In this document: positions 1 to 7,422 of the stretch, one piece after another
Layout of the letters: every line of letters starts with the position of its first letter
Numbering within the stretch: the stretch's first letter is position 1
Position numbers and translations under genes: made by a program
The notes under the pieces: model-generated
Databases searched by the model: none
What the model was told of the DNA's origin: nothing
What the model saw: only the letters and a program-made list of their open reading frames with translations
Assembly (NCBI GenBank): GCA_030696085.1
Contig: JAUYNL010000100.1
Coordinates: 1-55,972 of the forward strand
Direction: 5' to 3'
Length of the DNA stretch: 55,972 bases
DNA from: Luteolibacter sp.
Lineage (GTDB): Bacteria > Verrucomicrobiota > Verrucomicrobiia > Verrucomicrobiales > Akkermansiaceae

Positions 1-2
1 TC

Positions 3-125
3 AACAGAGCCACACAGAGGACCCAGCGTTTCATTCGCTGGGTGCGTGTCTGGCTCTACAGAAAGGCTCCCTGGGCCGATTCTCTGGCCCGCCTGAAAGA
101 AGTCTGGGGCGTTATTTCACCTTAG
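3..125 (+). pseudogene. C-terminal tail of an unidentified protein, possible transposase (cut by window edge)
   Basis: An open frame enters from the left edge and ends at TAG 123-125, giving 40 residues rich in Arg, Trp and aromatics (contains RFIRWVRVWLYRKAPW). It has no start inside the window. The composition and the position next to a tandem repeat and a displaced gene fragment would suit the end of an insertion-sequence transposase, but I do not recognise a family signature. Whether the full gene is intact cannot be seen. Confidence 0.35.
6..57. repeat. Imperfect long inverted repeat
   Basis: Outer arms 6-12 and 51-57 are perfect complements. Inner arms 21-28 (ACCCAGCG) and 36-43 (CGCTGGGT) are perfect complements around a 7-nt loop. 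The segments between them pair only partly. It lies inside the open frame 3-125, so it may simply be coding. There is no T-run, so it is not an obvious terminator. Confidence 0.4.
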
Positions 126-144
126 TTTTCCACACCGATCAGTC

Positions 145-174
145 GTCACTTAATAGTCGGTCACTTAATAGTCG
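145..174. repeat. Tandem 15-bp direct repeat
   Basis: The 15-mer GTCACTTAATAGTCG occurs twice head to tail (145-159 and 160-174) with no mismatch. The second copy abuts the left end of the pnp fragment that starts at 174. This places it at the recombination junction. It could be an insertion-sequence end or a replication-slippage scar. Confidence 0.9.
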
Positions 175-301
175 TAAACCTTGCCCACCTCGATCTCCTG
201 GAACATGCGCTCGATCATCGACTTGGCGCGCTCCAGACCTTCCGCCTTGGAGGCGTAGATGTGAACGGTGCCGTCGTCCTCGATGTTGATCTCGGCGCCG
301 G
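174..301 (-). pseudogene. Displaced internal fragment of pnp (KH-domain segment)
   Basis: This 128-bp block matches 2045-2172 of the intact pnp gene in the same orientation at a constant offset of 1871. I count two mismatches (near 189 and 221). On the minus strand it reads the second half of the PNPase KH domain and the start of the S1 domain, then runs into a TAA inside the flanking 15-bp repeat. Both ends are internal to pnp, so it is a non-functional partial duplication. The near-identity implies a recent event. The DUF4143 ATPase gene lies between the two copies. Confidence 0.95.
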
Positions 302-366
302 GAAATTAACTCTAAATCTGAGAATATAGCATTGAAATTTGGACGCAAGCAATCCAGATTTCGCCG

Positions 367-1515
367 ATGAAACTACAGCGGCAGTATCTTCTGGACAAAA
401 TCCGCACGGCTTTGGGCCGCAGCCGGATCGTCGCTCTTCTGGGGCCACGGCAAGCGGGCAAGACCTCGCTGGCGAGGATCATCGCGGCGGAGCAAGGTGG
501 AGCTCTGTTCGATTTAGAAGACCCCACGGATGTCAACCGCTTGAGCGCTCCCAAGTTGGCCTTAGAAAAATTAACCGGTCTGATCGTGCTGGACGAATTC
601 CAGCTCATGCCCGTGTTGGCTCCCATTTTACGGGTTCTGGCGGATCGCGATCCATTGCCAGCACGGTTTCTGATTCTTGGCAGCGCTTCACCCGATCTTC
701 TGAAAACGTCTTCAGAAACGCTTGCTGGCCGCGTCGAATTCATCGAAATCGGCGGATTCACTCTGGATGAAACGAGTTCCGCCACCCAAGTGCGACTTTG
801 GCAACGAGGAGGATTTCCCCTTTCCTATCTGGCGGCGGATGATGCTGCTAGCCATCAATGGAGGACAGATTTTATCCGCACGTTCCTGGAGCGCGACATC
901 CGCCGCTTCGGCGTGAATACGCAGCCCGAGCCTCTCCGGCGGCTATGGCAAATGCTCGCTCACCTTCACGGTGGGATTTCGAACGGCTCTGAAATCGGCC
1001 GCTCGCTGGGTGAGTCGAATCAAACGGTCCGCCGCCACCTCGATATCCTCACGAACGCCTTCATGATCCGTCAGCTTCCGCCCTGGTTCGAGAATCTGGG
1101 GAAACGCCTTGTCCGTCATCCCAAGGTCTATGTCCGGGACACCGGCCTACTTCACGCCTTGTTAGGTCTCGCCACGCCCGCCGCCATCGAAGGGCATCCT
1201 AAGTGCGGAGCCTCATGGGAAGGTTTCTGCATCGAGCAAATCCTCCGCCGCAGCGATGACCGGCAAGCCTGGTTCTGGGCAACCCACTCCGGGGCGGAAC
1301 TCGACCTGCTCTTGCTCCGGAACGGTCGAAAAATCGGCTTCGAGTTCAAATACAGCGATGCCCCGCGCACCACCAAATCCATGCACAGCGCGGTGGAAAG
1401 CTTGGAATTGGAAAGACTCATCGTTGTCCATCCGGGTGAGGCGTGTTATCCGCTCACGGAAAAAATTCAGATAGCATCTCTTTCCGAAACCTTGCGAGAG
1501 CTTGGGACGCAATGA
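367..1515 (+). CDS. AAA_14/DUF4143-type ATP-binding protein
   Basis: This 382-residue protein has the architecture of the AAA_14 plus DUF4143 family: an N-terminal P-loop ATPase, a central winged-helix-like region and a C-terminal domain of the restriction-endonuclease-like fold. Walker A is GPRQAGKTS at residues 26-34 and Walker B is LIVLDEFQ at about 72-79. The C-terminal part carries ELDLLLLRNGRKIGFEFK, a pattern like the D...ExK motif of nuclease folds. The family is widespread in accessory DNA and its biochemical role is poorly defined. Several TTA Leu codons (for example near 561-576), uncommon in the neighbours, suggest recent acquisition. It sits between the displaced pnp fragment and pnp itself. 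A hairpin without T-run (1543-1550/1566-1573) follows the stop. Confidence 0.85.
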   Translation: MKLQRQYLLDKIRTALGRSRIVALLGPRQAGKTSLARIIAAEQGGALFDLEDPTDVNRLSAPKLALEKLTGLIVLDEFQLMPVLAPILRVLADRDPLPARFLILGSASPDLLKTSSETLAGRVEFIEIGGFTLDETSSATQVRLWQRGGFPLSYLAADDAASHQWRTDFIRTFLERDIRRFGVNTQPEPLRRLWQMLAHLHGGISNGSEIGRSLGESNQTVRRHLDILTNAFMIRQLPPWFENLGKRLVRHPKVYVRDTGLLHALLGLATPAAIEGHPKCGASWEGFCIEQILRRSDDRQAWFWATHSGAELDLLLLRNGRKIGFEFKYSDAPRTTKSMHSAVESLELERLIVVHPGEACYPLTEKIQIASLSETLRELGTQ

Positions 1516-1792
1516 AAGAAACTTCCATGAACAGCTTTTACCGGCGTAGCCTTGGCACTACGTAAGCTACGCCACGGAGGGGCCGAAAGATTAGAGAGTC
1601 TGGAGGATTGGGAATTTGATCGCGCAAGGTCAGCATGAGGGGATAGCACCAAACGAGAACTGCGGAAGCGTGAAGTTTGACGGGTGAGGTTTAGCGGTTA
1701 GAAACCGCTGCCACGAAAAAAACCGACGTCCCTTGGGAGGACGTCGGCTTGATTGGATAGATGAATGCGAGCGACAGGAGTGTCGCTCCTCC
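1516..1792. other. Intergenic stretch with three hairpins
   Basis: No gene is seen. It contains inverted repeats 1543-1550/1566-1573 (GGCGTAGC/GCTACGCC) and 1693-1699/1703-1709 (AGCGGTT/AACCGCT), plus the pnp terminator at 1723-1747. Confidence 0.6.
1723..1747 (-). terminator. Intrinsic terminator of the rpsO-pnp unit
   Basis: There is a perfect 9-bp stem (1723-1731/1739-1747, CCGACGTCC/GGACGTCGG) with a 7-nt loop. On the minus-strand transcript it is followed directly by seven U (A-run 1716-1722). It lies 46 bp past the pnp stop. Confidence 0.9.
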
Positions 1793-3934
1793 TTATTCCG
1801 CTGGCGTTGCGGTCTCGGCTTCGGCGGCTTTCTGGTCGCGGAGCCAGGCGCGGCGTGACATTTTCACGCGGCCTTTTTCATCGACTCCGAGGCACTTGGC
1901 GGTGATGACCTGGCCTTTTTTGACCACGTCCTCGACGTTTTCGGTGCGGCCTTCGGCCAGTTCGGAGACGTGGATGAGGCCGTCCTTGCCGGGCAGCACT
2001 TCCATGAACGCGCCGAAGGCGGTGATGGAAACAACCTTGCCGGTGTAAACCTTGCCCACTTCGATCTCCTGGAACATGCGCTCGATCATCGCCTTGGCGC
2101 GCTCCAGACCTTCCGCCTTGGAGGCGTAGATGTGAACGGTGCCGTCGTCCTCGATGTTGATCTCGGCGCCGGACTCGGCTTGGATGCCCTTGATGTTCTT
2201 GCCGCCAGGCCCGATGAGTTCGCCGATGCGATCCGCAGGGATCTTGACGGAGACGATGCGGGGAGCGTGCGGGCTGAGTTCGGCGTGAGTGCTGATGGAC
2301 TCGGCCATTTTCTCAAGGATCTTGCCGCGACCGGCTTTGGCGATGTGGATCGCTTCTTCAAGCATCGCCAGCGGGAGGCCGGGGAGTTTGAGGTCGAGCT
2401 GATAGCCGGTGACACCTTCGCTGGTGCCGCAGAGCTTGAAGTCCATGTCGCCGTAGAAGTCTTCCGAACCGATGATATCTAGCAGCATCTTATGGGATTT
2501 GAGCGAGCCGTCATCGTTGTTTTCGGTGACGAGGCCGACGGAGATGCCGCCGACGGGGCGGATGAGCGGGACGCCGGCATCGAGCAGCGCCATGGTGCCG
2601 GCGCAAACCGAAGCCATGGAGGTGGAGCCGTTGGATTCCATGACTTCCGAGGAAACGCGGATGGCGTAGGGGAAGTCGGCCTCGTCCGGGATGACGGGCT
2701 CGATGGAGCGCTCGGCGAGCGAACCGTGACCGATCTCGCGGCGGTTGATGCCACCCATGCGGCCGCATTCACCGACCGAGAAGGGAGGGAAGTTGTAGTG
2801 GAGGATGAAGCGTTTTTCGTCTTCGCCACCGGCGTAGTTGTCGAAGCGTTGTTTTTCATCGGCCGGGGCGAGGGTGGTGATGGCGAGTGCCTGGGTTTCG
2901 CCGCGGGCGAAAATGGCGGAGCCGTGAACGCGCGGCAGCGTGCTGACTTCACCGTAGAGCGGGCGGAGATCGCCGATGCTGCGGCCGTCGGCACGTACGC
3001 CTTTGTCCATGATGGAGATGCGGAAGGCTTTTTTCTGAAGATATTCGAAGGCTTGCTCGACATCGAAATCGGTGGCTTCCGGCGCACGCTCCTTGATGGC
3101 GGCTTCCACTTCGTCGCGGAGTTGGCCGACCTTCTTGGCGCGCTCGGTTTTGGTCGGTGCGTAGATCGCGCCTTCGATGCGGTCGCCGGCGATTTCGTAG
3201 GCGATTTCGAGCAGGTTTTCCTTGGCGAGGATCTGCGAGAACTCGCGCTTGGGCTTGCCGGCGAGTTTCACGAGCTCTTCCTGGAGTTCGACGAGCTTGG
3301 TGACAGCTTGTTGGGCGAAGTGCAGGGACTTGATGAACTCTTCTTCCGGGAGTTCATCGGCCTGGCCTTCGATCATGATGACGTCGGTTTTGTTACCGAC
3401 GTAGATGAGATCGAGGTCGCTGTTTTCGCGCTGGTCGTGGGTCGGGTTGATGACGAACTGGCCATCGACGCGGCCGACGCGCACCGCGCCAATGGGGCCG
3501 GCGAAGGGGATGTCGGAAAGGCAAAGGGCTGCGGAAGCACCGTTCATCGCGAGGATGTCGGAGTCGTTTTCACCGTCCGCGCTGAGCAGGATGGCGATGA
3601 CTTGGGTTTCGTAGAAATAGCCTTTCGGGAAGAGCGGCCGCAGCGGGCGGTCGGTCATGCGGCAGGTGAGGATTTCCTTTTCGGTGGGGCGGCCTTCGCG
3701 CTTGAAGTAACCACCGGGGAAAACACCGGCGGCGGTGGCTTTTTCCTTATATTCCACGGAGAGCGGGAACCAGGTTTGACCGGATTTCACCTTGGTGGCG
3801 GAAACAGCGGTGACGAGGATGATGGTGTCTCCGCAGCGGACGGTGACAGCACCGTCGGCGAGTTTGGCGATTTTGCCGGTTTCGATCGTCATCGGATTCG
3901 TTCCGACGTCTGTCGTAAGTGTATGGATATTCAT
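1793..3934 (-). CDS. pnp: Polyribonucleotide nucleotidyltransferase (PNPase)
   Basis: PNPase catalyses phosphorolytic 3'-to-5' RNA decay and is a core part of bacterial RNA turnover. The 713-residue product is of normal length. It has two RNase PH domains separated by an all-helical segment, the second carrying GTSEGVTGYQLDLK with the conserved Asp. A KH domain follows (GPGG at 575-578), then an S1 RNA-binding domain (from about 628). The short tail (AEAETATPAE) is low-complexity. It lies downstream of rpsO on the same strand, the usual rpsO-pnp order, separated by a hairpin. A 128-bp piece of its KH/S1 region is duplicated at 174-301. Confidence 0.98.
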   Translation of the reverse strand: MNIHTLTTDVGTNPMTIETGKIAKLADGAVTVRCGDTIILVTAVSATKVKSGQTWFPLSVEYKEKATAAGVFPGGYFKREGRPTEKEILTCRMTDRPLRPLFPKGYFYETQVIAILLSADGENDSDILAMNGASAALCLSDIPFAGPIGAVRVGRVDGQFVINPTHDQRENSDLDLIYVGNKTDVIMIEGQADELPEEEFIKSLHFAQQAVTKLVELQEELVKLAGKPKREFSQILAKENLLEIAYEIAGDRIEGAIYAPTKTERAKKVGQLRDEVEAAIKERAPEATDFDVEQAFEYLQKKAFRISIMDKGVRADGRSIGDLRPLYGEVSTLPRVHGSAIFARGETQALAITTLAPADEKQRFDNYAGGEDEKRFILHYNFPPFSVGECGRMGGINRREIGHGSLAERSIEPVIPDEADFPYAIRVSSEVMESNGSTSMASVCAGTMALLDAGVPLIRPVGGISVGLVTENNDDGSLKSHKMLLDIIGSEDFYGDMDFKLCGTSEGVTGYQLDLKLPGLPLAMLEEAIHIAKAGRGKILEKMAESISTHAELSPHAPRIVSVKIPADRIGELIGPGGKNIKGIQAESGAEINIEDDGTVHIYASKAEGLERAKAMIERMFQEIEVGKVYTGKVVSITAFGAFMEVLPGKDGLIHVSELAEGRTENVEDVVKKGQVITAKCLGVDEKGRVKMSRRAWLRDQKAAEAETATPAE

Positions 3935-4106
3935 GTTCTTCTGTTTTTTCTTCTTTATTCAATGCGTACAGTCCGAACGGCGGGATTGCCGGGCGGGCAT
4001 TCGGTTTTATCGGACAAAAATCCGCAACGCCAATCATGCGGCACGGCGGAGGGCATTGTCCATCGATCCGGGCGGAACTTTCGAGGGCCAGGACCGTTTC
4101 GCAAAA

Positions 4107-4133
4107 CAGCCACGGGCGCTTGTCCCGTGGCTG
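4107..4133 (-). terminator. Hairpin between rpsO and pnp
   Basis: A perfect 10-bp stem (CAGCCACGGG 4107-4116, CCCGTGGCTG 4124-4133) with a 7-nt loop lies 14 bp past the rpsO stop. On the minus transcript it is followed by UUUU only. It is best read as a weak terminator or processing hairpin that partly uncouples rpsO from pnp. Confidence 0.75.
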
Positions 4134-4147
4134 CTTGCGGAAAGTGT

Positions 4148-4405
4148 TTAGTGGCGGAGTCCGAGGCCGGTAATGACCTCTTTGTATTTCGCCTCGGAGC
4201 CCTTCTTGATGTAATCCAGCAGCTTGCGGCGCTGGGAAACGAGGGTCAACAGGCCGCGGCGCGACGAGAAATCCTTCTTGTGGATGTTCAGGTGGTCCGT
4301 GAGGTGGAAAATCCGCTGGGTGATGAGGGCCACTTGGTAAGGGGCGCTGCCGGTGTCTCCTTCGTGGAGTTGATAGTCTTTGAGGTTGATTTCTTTGGTG
4401 TTCAT
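4148..4405 (-). CDS. rpsO: 30S ribosomal protein S15
   Basis: The 85-residue S15 of the small subunit binds 16S rRNA early in assembly. The start at 4405 gives the family-length product beginning [10 protein letters not shown]. The core shows the conserved DTGS, a three-helix [15 protein letters not shown] segment and [14 protein letters not shown]. An upstream in-frame extension to 4498 is not S15-like and is rejected. In many bacteria S15 autoregulates its own mRNA; no such structure is identified here. Confidence 0.98.
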   Translation of the reverse strand: MNTKEINLKDYQLHEGDTGSAPYQVALITQRIFHLTDHLNIHKKDFSSRRGLLTLVSQRRKLLDYIKKGSEAKYKEVITGLGLRH

Positions 4406-4541
4406 GGTCTTAGGGGATGGATCCAGCATGTGCCAGGTCGTCCTTGGTTGAGGGTTGAGCGCGGAAGAAAGCCCGACCATCAAGGGTTTGCAAGACAATT
4501 GCCGACGGCCTGCGGAAATTTTTTTAAAAACCGGTTTGAAC

Positions 4542-6113
4542 TCAGCGCCGTGAAAGCACCCTGACCCAGACGCTCAGCGCCACCGCAGCGACCAAGGTGG
4601 CCAGCACCGGAGCCATGCCCACCGCCATCATGGCGTAGGCGGTGCAGGCGCTTGCGGCGGCCATCCCGGCGAAGGGAAGCTGGGTGGTGACGTGGTCGAT
4701 CGTCTTGCAGCCGCTGGCCAGCGCACTGACGATGGTGGTGTCCGAAAACGGGCTGCAATGATCGCCCAAAGTCGCCCCGCCGAACACCGCGCCGATCACC
4801 ATGGCGGCCAAGTCCCGGGATTCCCCGACCGGCATTCCGGCGGCGGATGCGGCTGCCAGGGTGGCCGGCAGGGCCAGCGGTATCAGCAAGCCCATCGTTC
4901 CCCAGGACGATCCGGTGATGAAAGCCATCGACGCGCCGACGACGAAAATCACCAGCGGCAGCCACGCCACCGGCGTCCCGCCAGCCAGCAGCGCGGAGAT
5001 GTACCTGGTGGTGCCCAGCGTCTCGAACATGCTGCCCAGCGACCACGCGAAAATGAGCACCACCAGCGCGGGAATCAATGAGCCTGCCCCATGCGCCGCC
5101 GCCGCCGCCGCCTCGTCGCGGCGTTTTGCGGGAAAACAAAGCATCGCTGCGATCCAGCCCGCCACGCTGCCGAAAACCAAGGCATATGGCCCCGCATCGC
5201 CGCTGAAAGCACGTTTCCACCCCTCCACGGAAAACACGTCGATCCGCTCGCCCGCCAACAGCGGAAAGCCACCCAGAATGCCAAGCACCAACACCGTCAG
5301 CGGCAGCAACACCACCCACGGACGCGGCGAATCCGCAGGAGCGGCGGCGATTTCCCCCGGCGGCAGGGCTTTGAAACACCGCATCGCCCGCGGTTGGTAG
5401 CCGCTCCGGATCGCCAGCGGCACCAGCAGCAGGGTGAGCAGGCAGTAGGCGTTCGCCGGCACCGATTGGAAAAACATGGCATAGGGCTCCACCTTGAAGG
5501 GAGCACCCTTGAGCCCCTGCTCGATCAAACTCAACTGAGTGGCGATCCATGTGGAAATGAAGGCCACGCAGGCGACCGGGGAGCCCGTCGAATCCACCAC
5601 CCAGGCCAGTCGTTCGCGCGAGACTCCGGCGCGGTCGGCCAGCGGACGCGCGATCCTGCCCGATAGCAAACTGCTCGCCAGCCCGTCGAAAAAACACAGC
5701 AGGCCCACGCCATATACGCCGCCTAACAGACTCTTCGCCCCGTCCCGCCCTCCTGATAGGAATTTCCGCAGCAAGGTCTCGAAACCACCGGAGCGCTCCA
5801 GAATCCCCGCGAAGGAACCCAGCACCAGAGTGAAAACCAGCGCACCGATCCGCCAAGGACCCTGCATCGCCGGAAACACATGATCCGCCAGCGCCAGCCG
5901 CAACGCCTTGTGCGGATCACCGCCCGCGAGCAGCAAGGCCGCCGCCGCCACCCCGCAGGCCAGTCCCAGCGCCGCCTCCTTGAGCAGCACGATCACCCCG
6001 ATGGCCACCAACGCCGGCCACAAGGCGCACAACAACGAGTCGCCGCCCGCCGCTCCAACCGCGAAGGTCGCGCCCAACAACACCGCCGCTCCGATCCACC
6101 GCGCATTCCGCAT
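4542..6113 (-). CDS. NhaC-type Na+/H+ antiporter family membrane protein
   Basis: This 523-residue polytopic inner-membrane protein has about a dozen hydrophobic helices. The segment [20 protein letters not shown], followed by HVTTQLPFA, is the family signature (NhaC, COG1757). An earlier helix region holds TGSSWGTMG, also typical. The family exchanges Na+ (or organic cations/acids) for protons; the substrate here is not determined. The start at 6113 (MRNARWIG) puts a hydrophobic helix at the N-terminus, while the longer in-frame extension to 6467 runs through the divergent gene and is rejected. It is transcribed away from the Cu/Zn permease gene, with 88 bp between the starts. Confidence 0.88.
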   Translation of the reverse strand: MRNARWIGAAVLLGATFAVGAAGGDSLLCALWPALVAIGVIVLLKEAALGLACGVAAAALLLAGGDPHKALRLALADHVFPAMQGPWRIGALVFTLVLGSFAGILERSGGFETLLRKFLSGGRDGAKSLLGGVYGVGLLCFFDGLASSLLSGRIARPLADRAGVSRERLAWVVDSTGSPVACVAFISTWIATQLSLIEQGLKGAPFKVEPYAMFFQSVPANAYCLLTLLLVPLAIRSGYQPRAMRCFKALPPGEIAAAPADSPRPWVVLLPLTVLVLGILGGFPLLAGERIDVFSVEGWKRAFSGDAGPYALVFGSVAGWIAAMLCFPAKRRDEAAAAAAHGAGSLIPALVVLIFAWSLGSMFETLGTTRYISALLAGGTPVAWLPLVIFVVGASMAFITGSSWGTMGLLIPLALPATLAAASAAGMPVGESRDLAAMVIGAVFGGATLGDHCSPFSDTTIVSALASGCKTIDHVTTQLPFAGMAAASACTAYAMMAVGMAPVLATLVAAVALSVWVRVLSRR

Positions 6114-6201
6114 GCCGCCACGTTGTAGCGCCCCTGCCGCACACTGCAACCAACATCCCATTCGACACCCGCCGCGCCGTGGCCTAATTTCCCGCCGCCA
6201 G

Positions 6202-7365
6202 ATGTCCGATTGCTGTTCCAACCCGCCGCCTGAGAAAGACACCGACCGCCAGATCTTGCGGCGTTCCCTGCTGAAACTCACGCCGCCTCCACAGGTATCA
6301 TCGTGCCGCGCTCCGGAAACGCCTGCCGAAGACTCCTGCTGCGGCGGCGGCAAAAAGGGCCGTCCTGATTTCCTGCTCTGGGGATCGCTGGCCGCGTTTC
6401 TAGCAGGCGTGGCGGTGCATTTCCTCATGCCCGCCGCTCCGGCATGGCTGCATGTCTTCGGCCACACCTGTTATGAACTCCTGTCCCGCGCGTGGTGGGG
6501 GCTGCTCATCGGCATCGTGGCCGTGGCCGTCATCGGCCGGTTGCCGCGCGAACTCGTGGCGGCCGTGCTCGGGCGCGGCGGCAGCTTCTCCGGACTGCTG
6601 CGCGCGGTCGGCGCGGGCGTGTTGCTGGACCTTTGCAACCACGGCATCCTGATGGTGGGCATGAGCCTCTACAAACGCGGCGCATCGCTCGGCCAGACGC
6701 TCGCCTTCCTCATCGCCAGTCCGTGGAACTCGCTCTCGCTCACCCTCATCCTCGCCGCGCTCATCGGCTGGGGCTGGATGTTCCTGTTCATATTTCTATC
6801 GATGCTCGTGGCACTCATCACCGGCTGGATCGCAGATCGCCTGGTGGATGCCGGGAAAATCCCCGCGAATCCGAATGCCGTGGCCCTGCCCACCGGATAC
6901 CGCATCGGCCCCGCGATTACCGGCGTCCTGTGCTCGTTGAAACCCGGAACCCAGAACTACCTCCGGCTCGCCCGCGAGGGCATGACGGGATCCAAGATGG
7001 TCCTGCGCTGGATCTTCTTCGGCTTCGTGCTCACCGGCCTGATCCGCGCCTTTGTCCCGGACGCCTCGTTCCAACAATACTTCGGCCCCACCATCGCCGG
7101 CTTGTTTCTAACACTGCTGGCCACCACCCTCATCGAGGTCTGCTCGGAAGGTTCCTCGCCCATCGCCGCGGACCTGCTCACCCGCGCCCATGCTCCGGGA
7201 AACGCGTTCGTCTTCCTGATGGCCGGCGCGGCCACTGATTACACCGAGATCCTCAGCCTGCGCGAAACCACCCGCTCCTGGAAAGCCACCCTCGCCCTGC
7301 CCCTCATCTCCACGCCCCAAGTGCTGCTCATCGGCTGGTTGATCCATCGTTTCGGCGGGGCCTGA
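6202..7365 (+). CDS. Cys-rich permease, SO_0444-type Cu/Zn efflux / ArsP-like family
   Basis: This 387-residue protein begins with a cytosolic-looking tail containing Cys pairs and a CCGGG cluster (DCC near residue 4, SSC near 34, SCCGGG near 46), likely a metal-binding arm. About eight to ten membrane helices follow. Permease-family motifs include ASPWNS and EVCSEGSSPIAADL. NCBI calls proteins of this build SO_0444-family Cu/Zn efflux transporters within the DUF318/ArsP group. Metal export is therefore inferred from family and the Cys tail, not shown. The start at 6202 is chosen because it lies just before the Cys-rich tail; upstream in-frame sequence is antisense to the antiporter gene. Confidence 0.8.
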   Translation: MSDCCSNPPPEKDTDRQILRRSLLKLTPPPQVSSCRAPETPAEDSCCGGGKKGRPDFLLWGSLAAFLAGVAVHFLMPAAPAWLHVFGHTCYELLSRAWWGLLIGIVAVAVIGRLPRELVAAVLGRGGSFSGLLRAVGAGVLLDLCNHGILMVGMSLYKRGASLGQTLAFLIASPWNSLSLTLILAALIGWGWMFLFIFLSMLVALITGWIADRLVDAGKIPANPNAVALPTGYRIGPAITGVLCSLKPGTQNYLRLAREGMTGSKMVLRWIFFGFVLTGLIRAFVPDASFQQYFGPTIAGLFLTLLATTLIEVCSEGSSPIAADLLTRAHAPGNAFVFLMAGAATDYTEILSLRETTRSWKATLALPLISTPQVLLIGWLIHRFGGA

Positions 7366-7422
7366 GTCCAAATCCGTTCGCCCTCGACCCCGGCGCCATC
7401 CTTCCTTACACGGCACGCCCGC

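Noticed and set aside
139..448. Minus-strand frames across the displaced pnp fragment
   Set aside because: They are in other frames than pnp and copy the pnp shadow; the true frame stops in the 15-bp repeat.
2492..4564. A 690-codon plus-strand open frame opposite pnp and rpsO
   Set aside because: It is antisense to well-supported genes and its composition (Gly/Asp/Val/Glu-rich, no domain) is that of a high-GC shadow.
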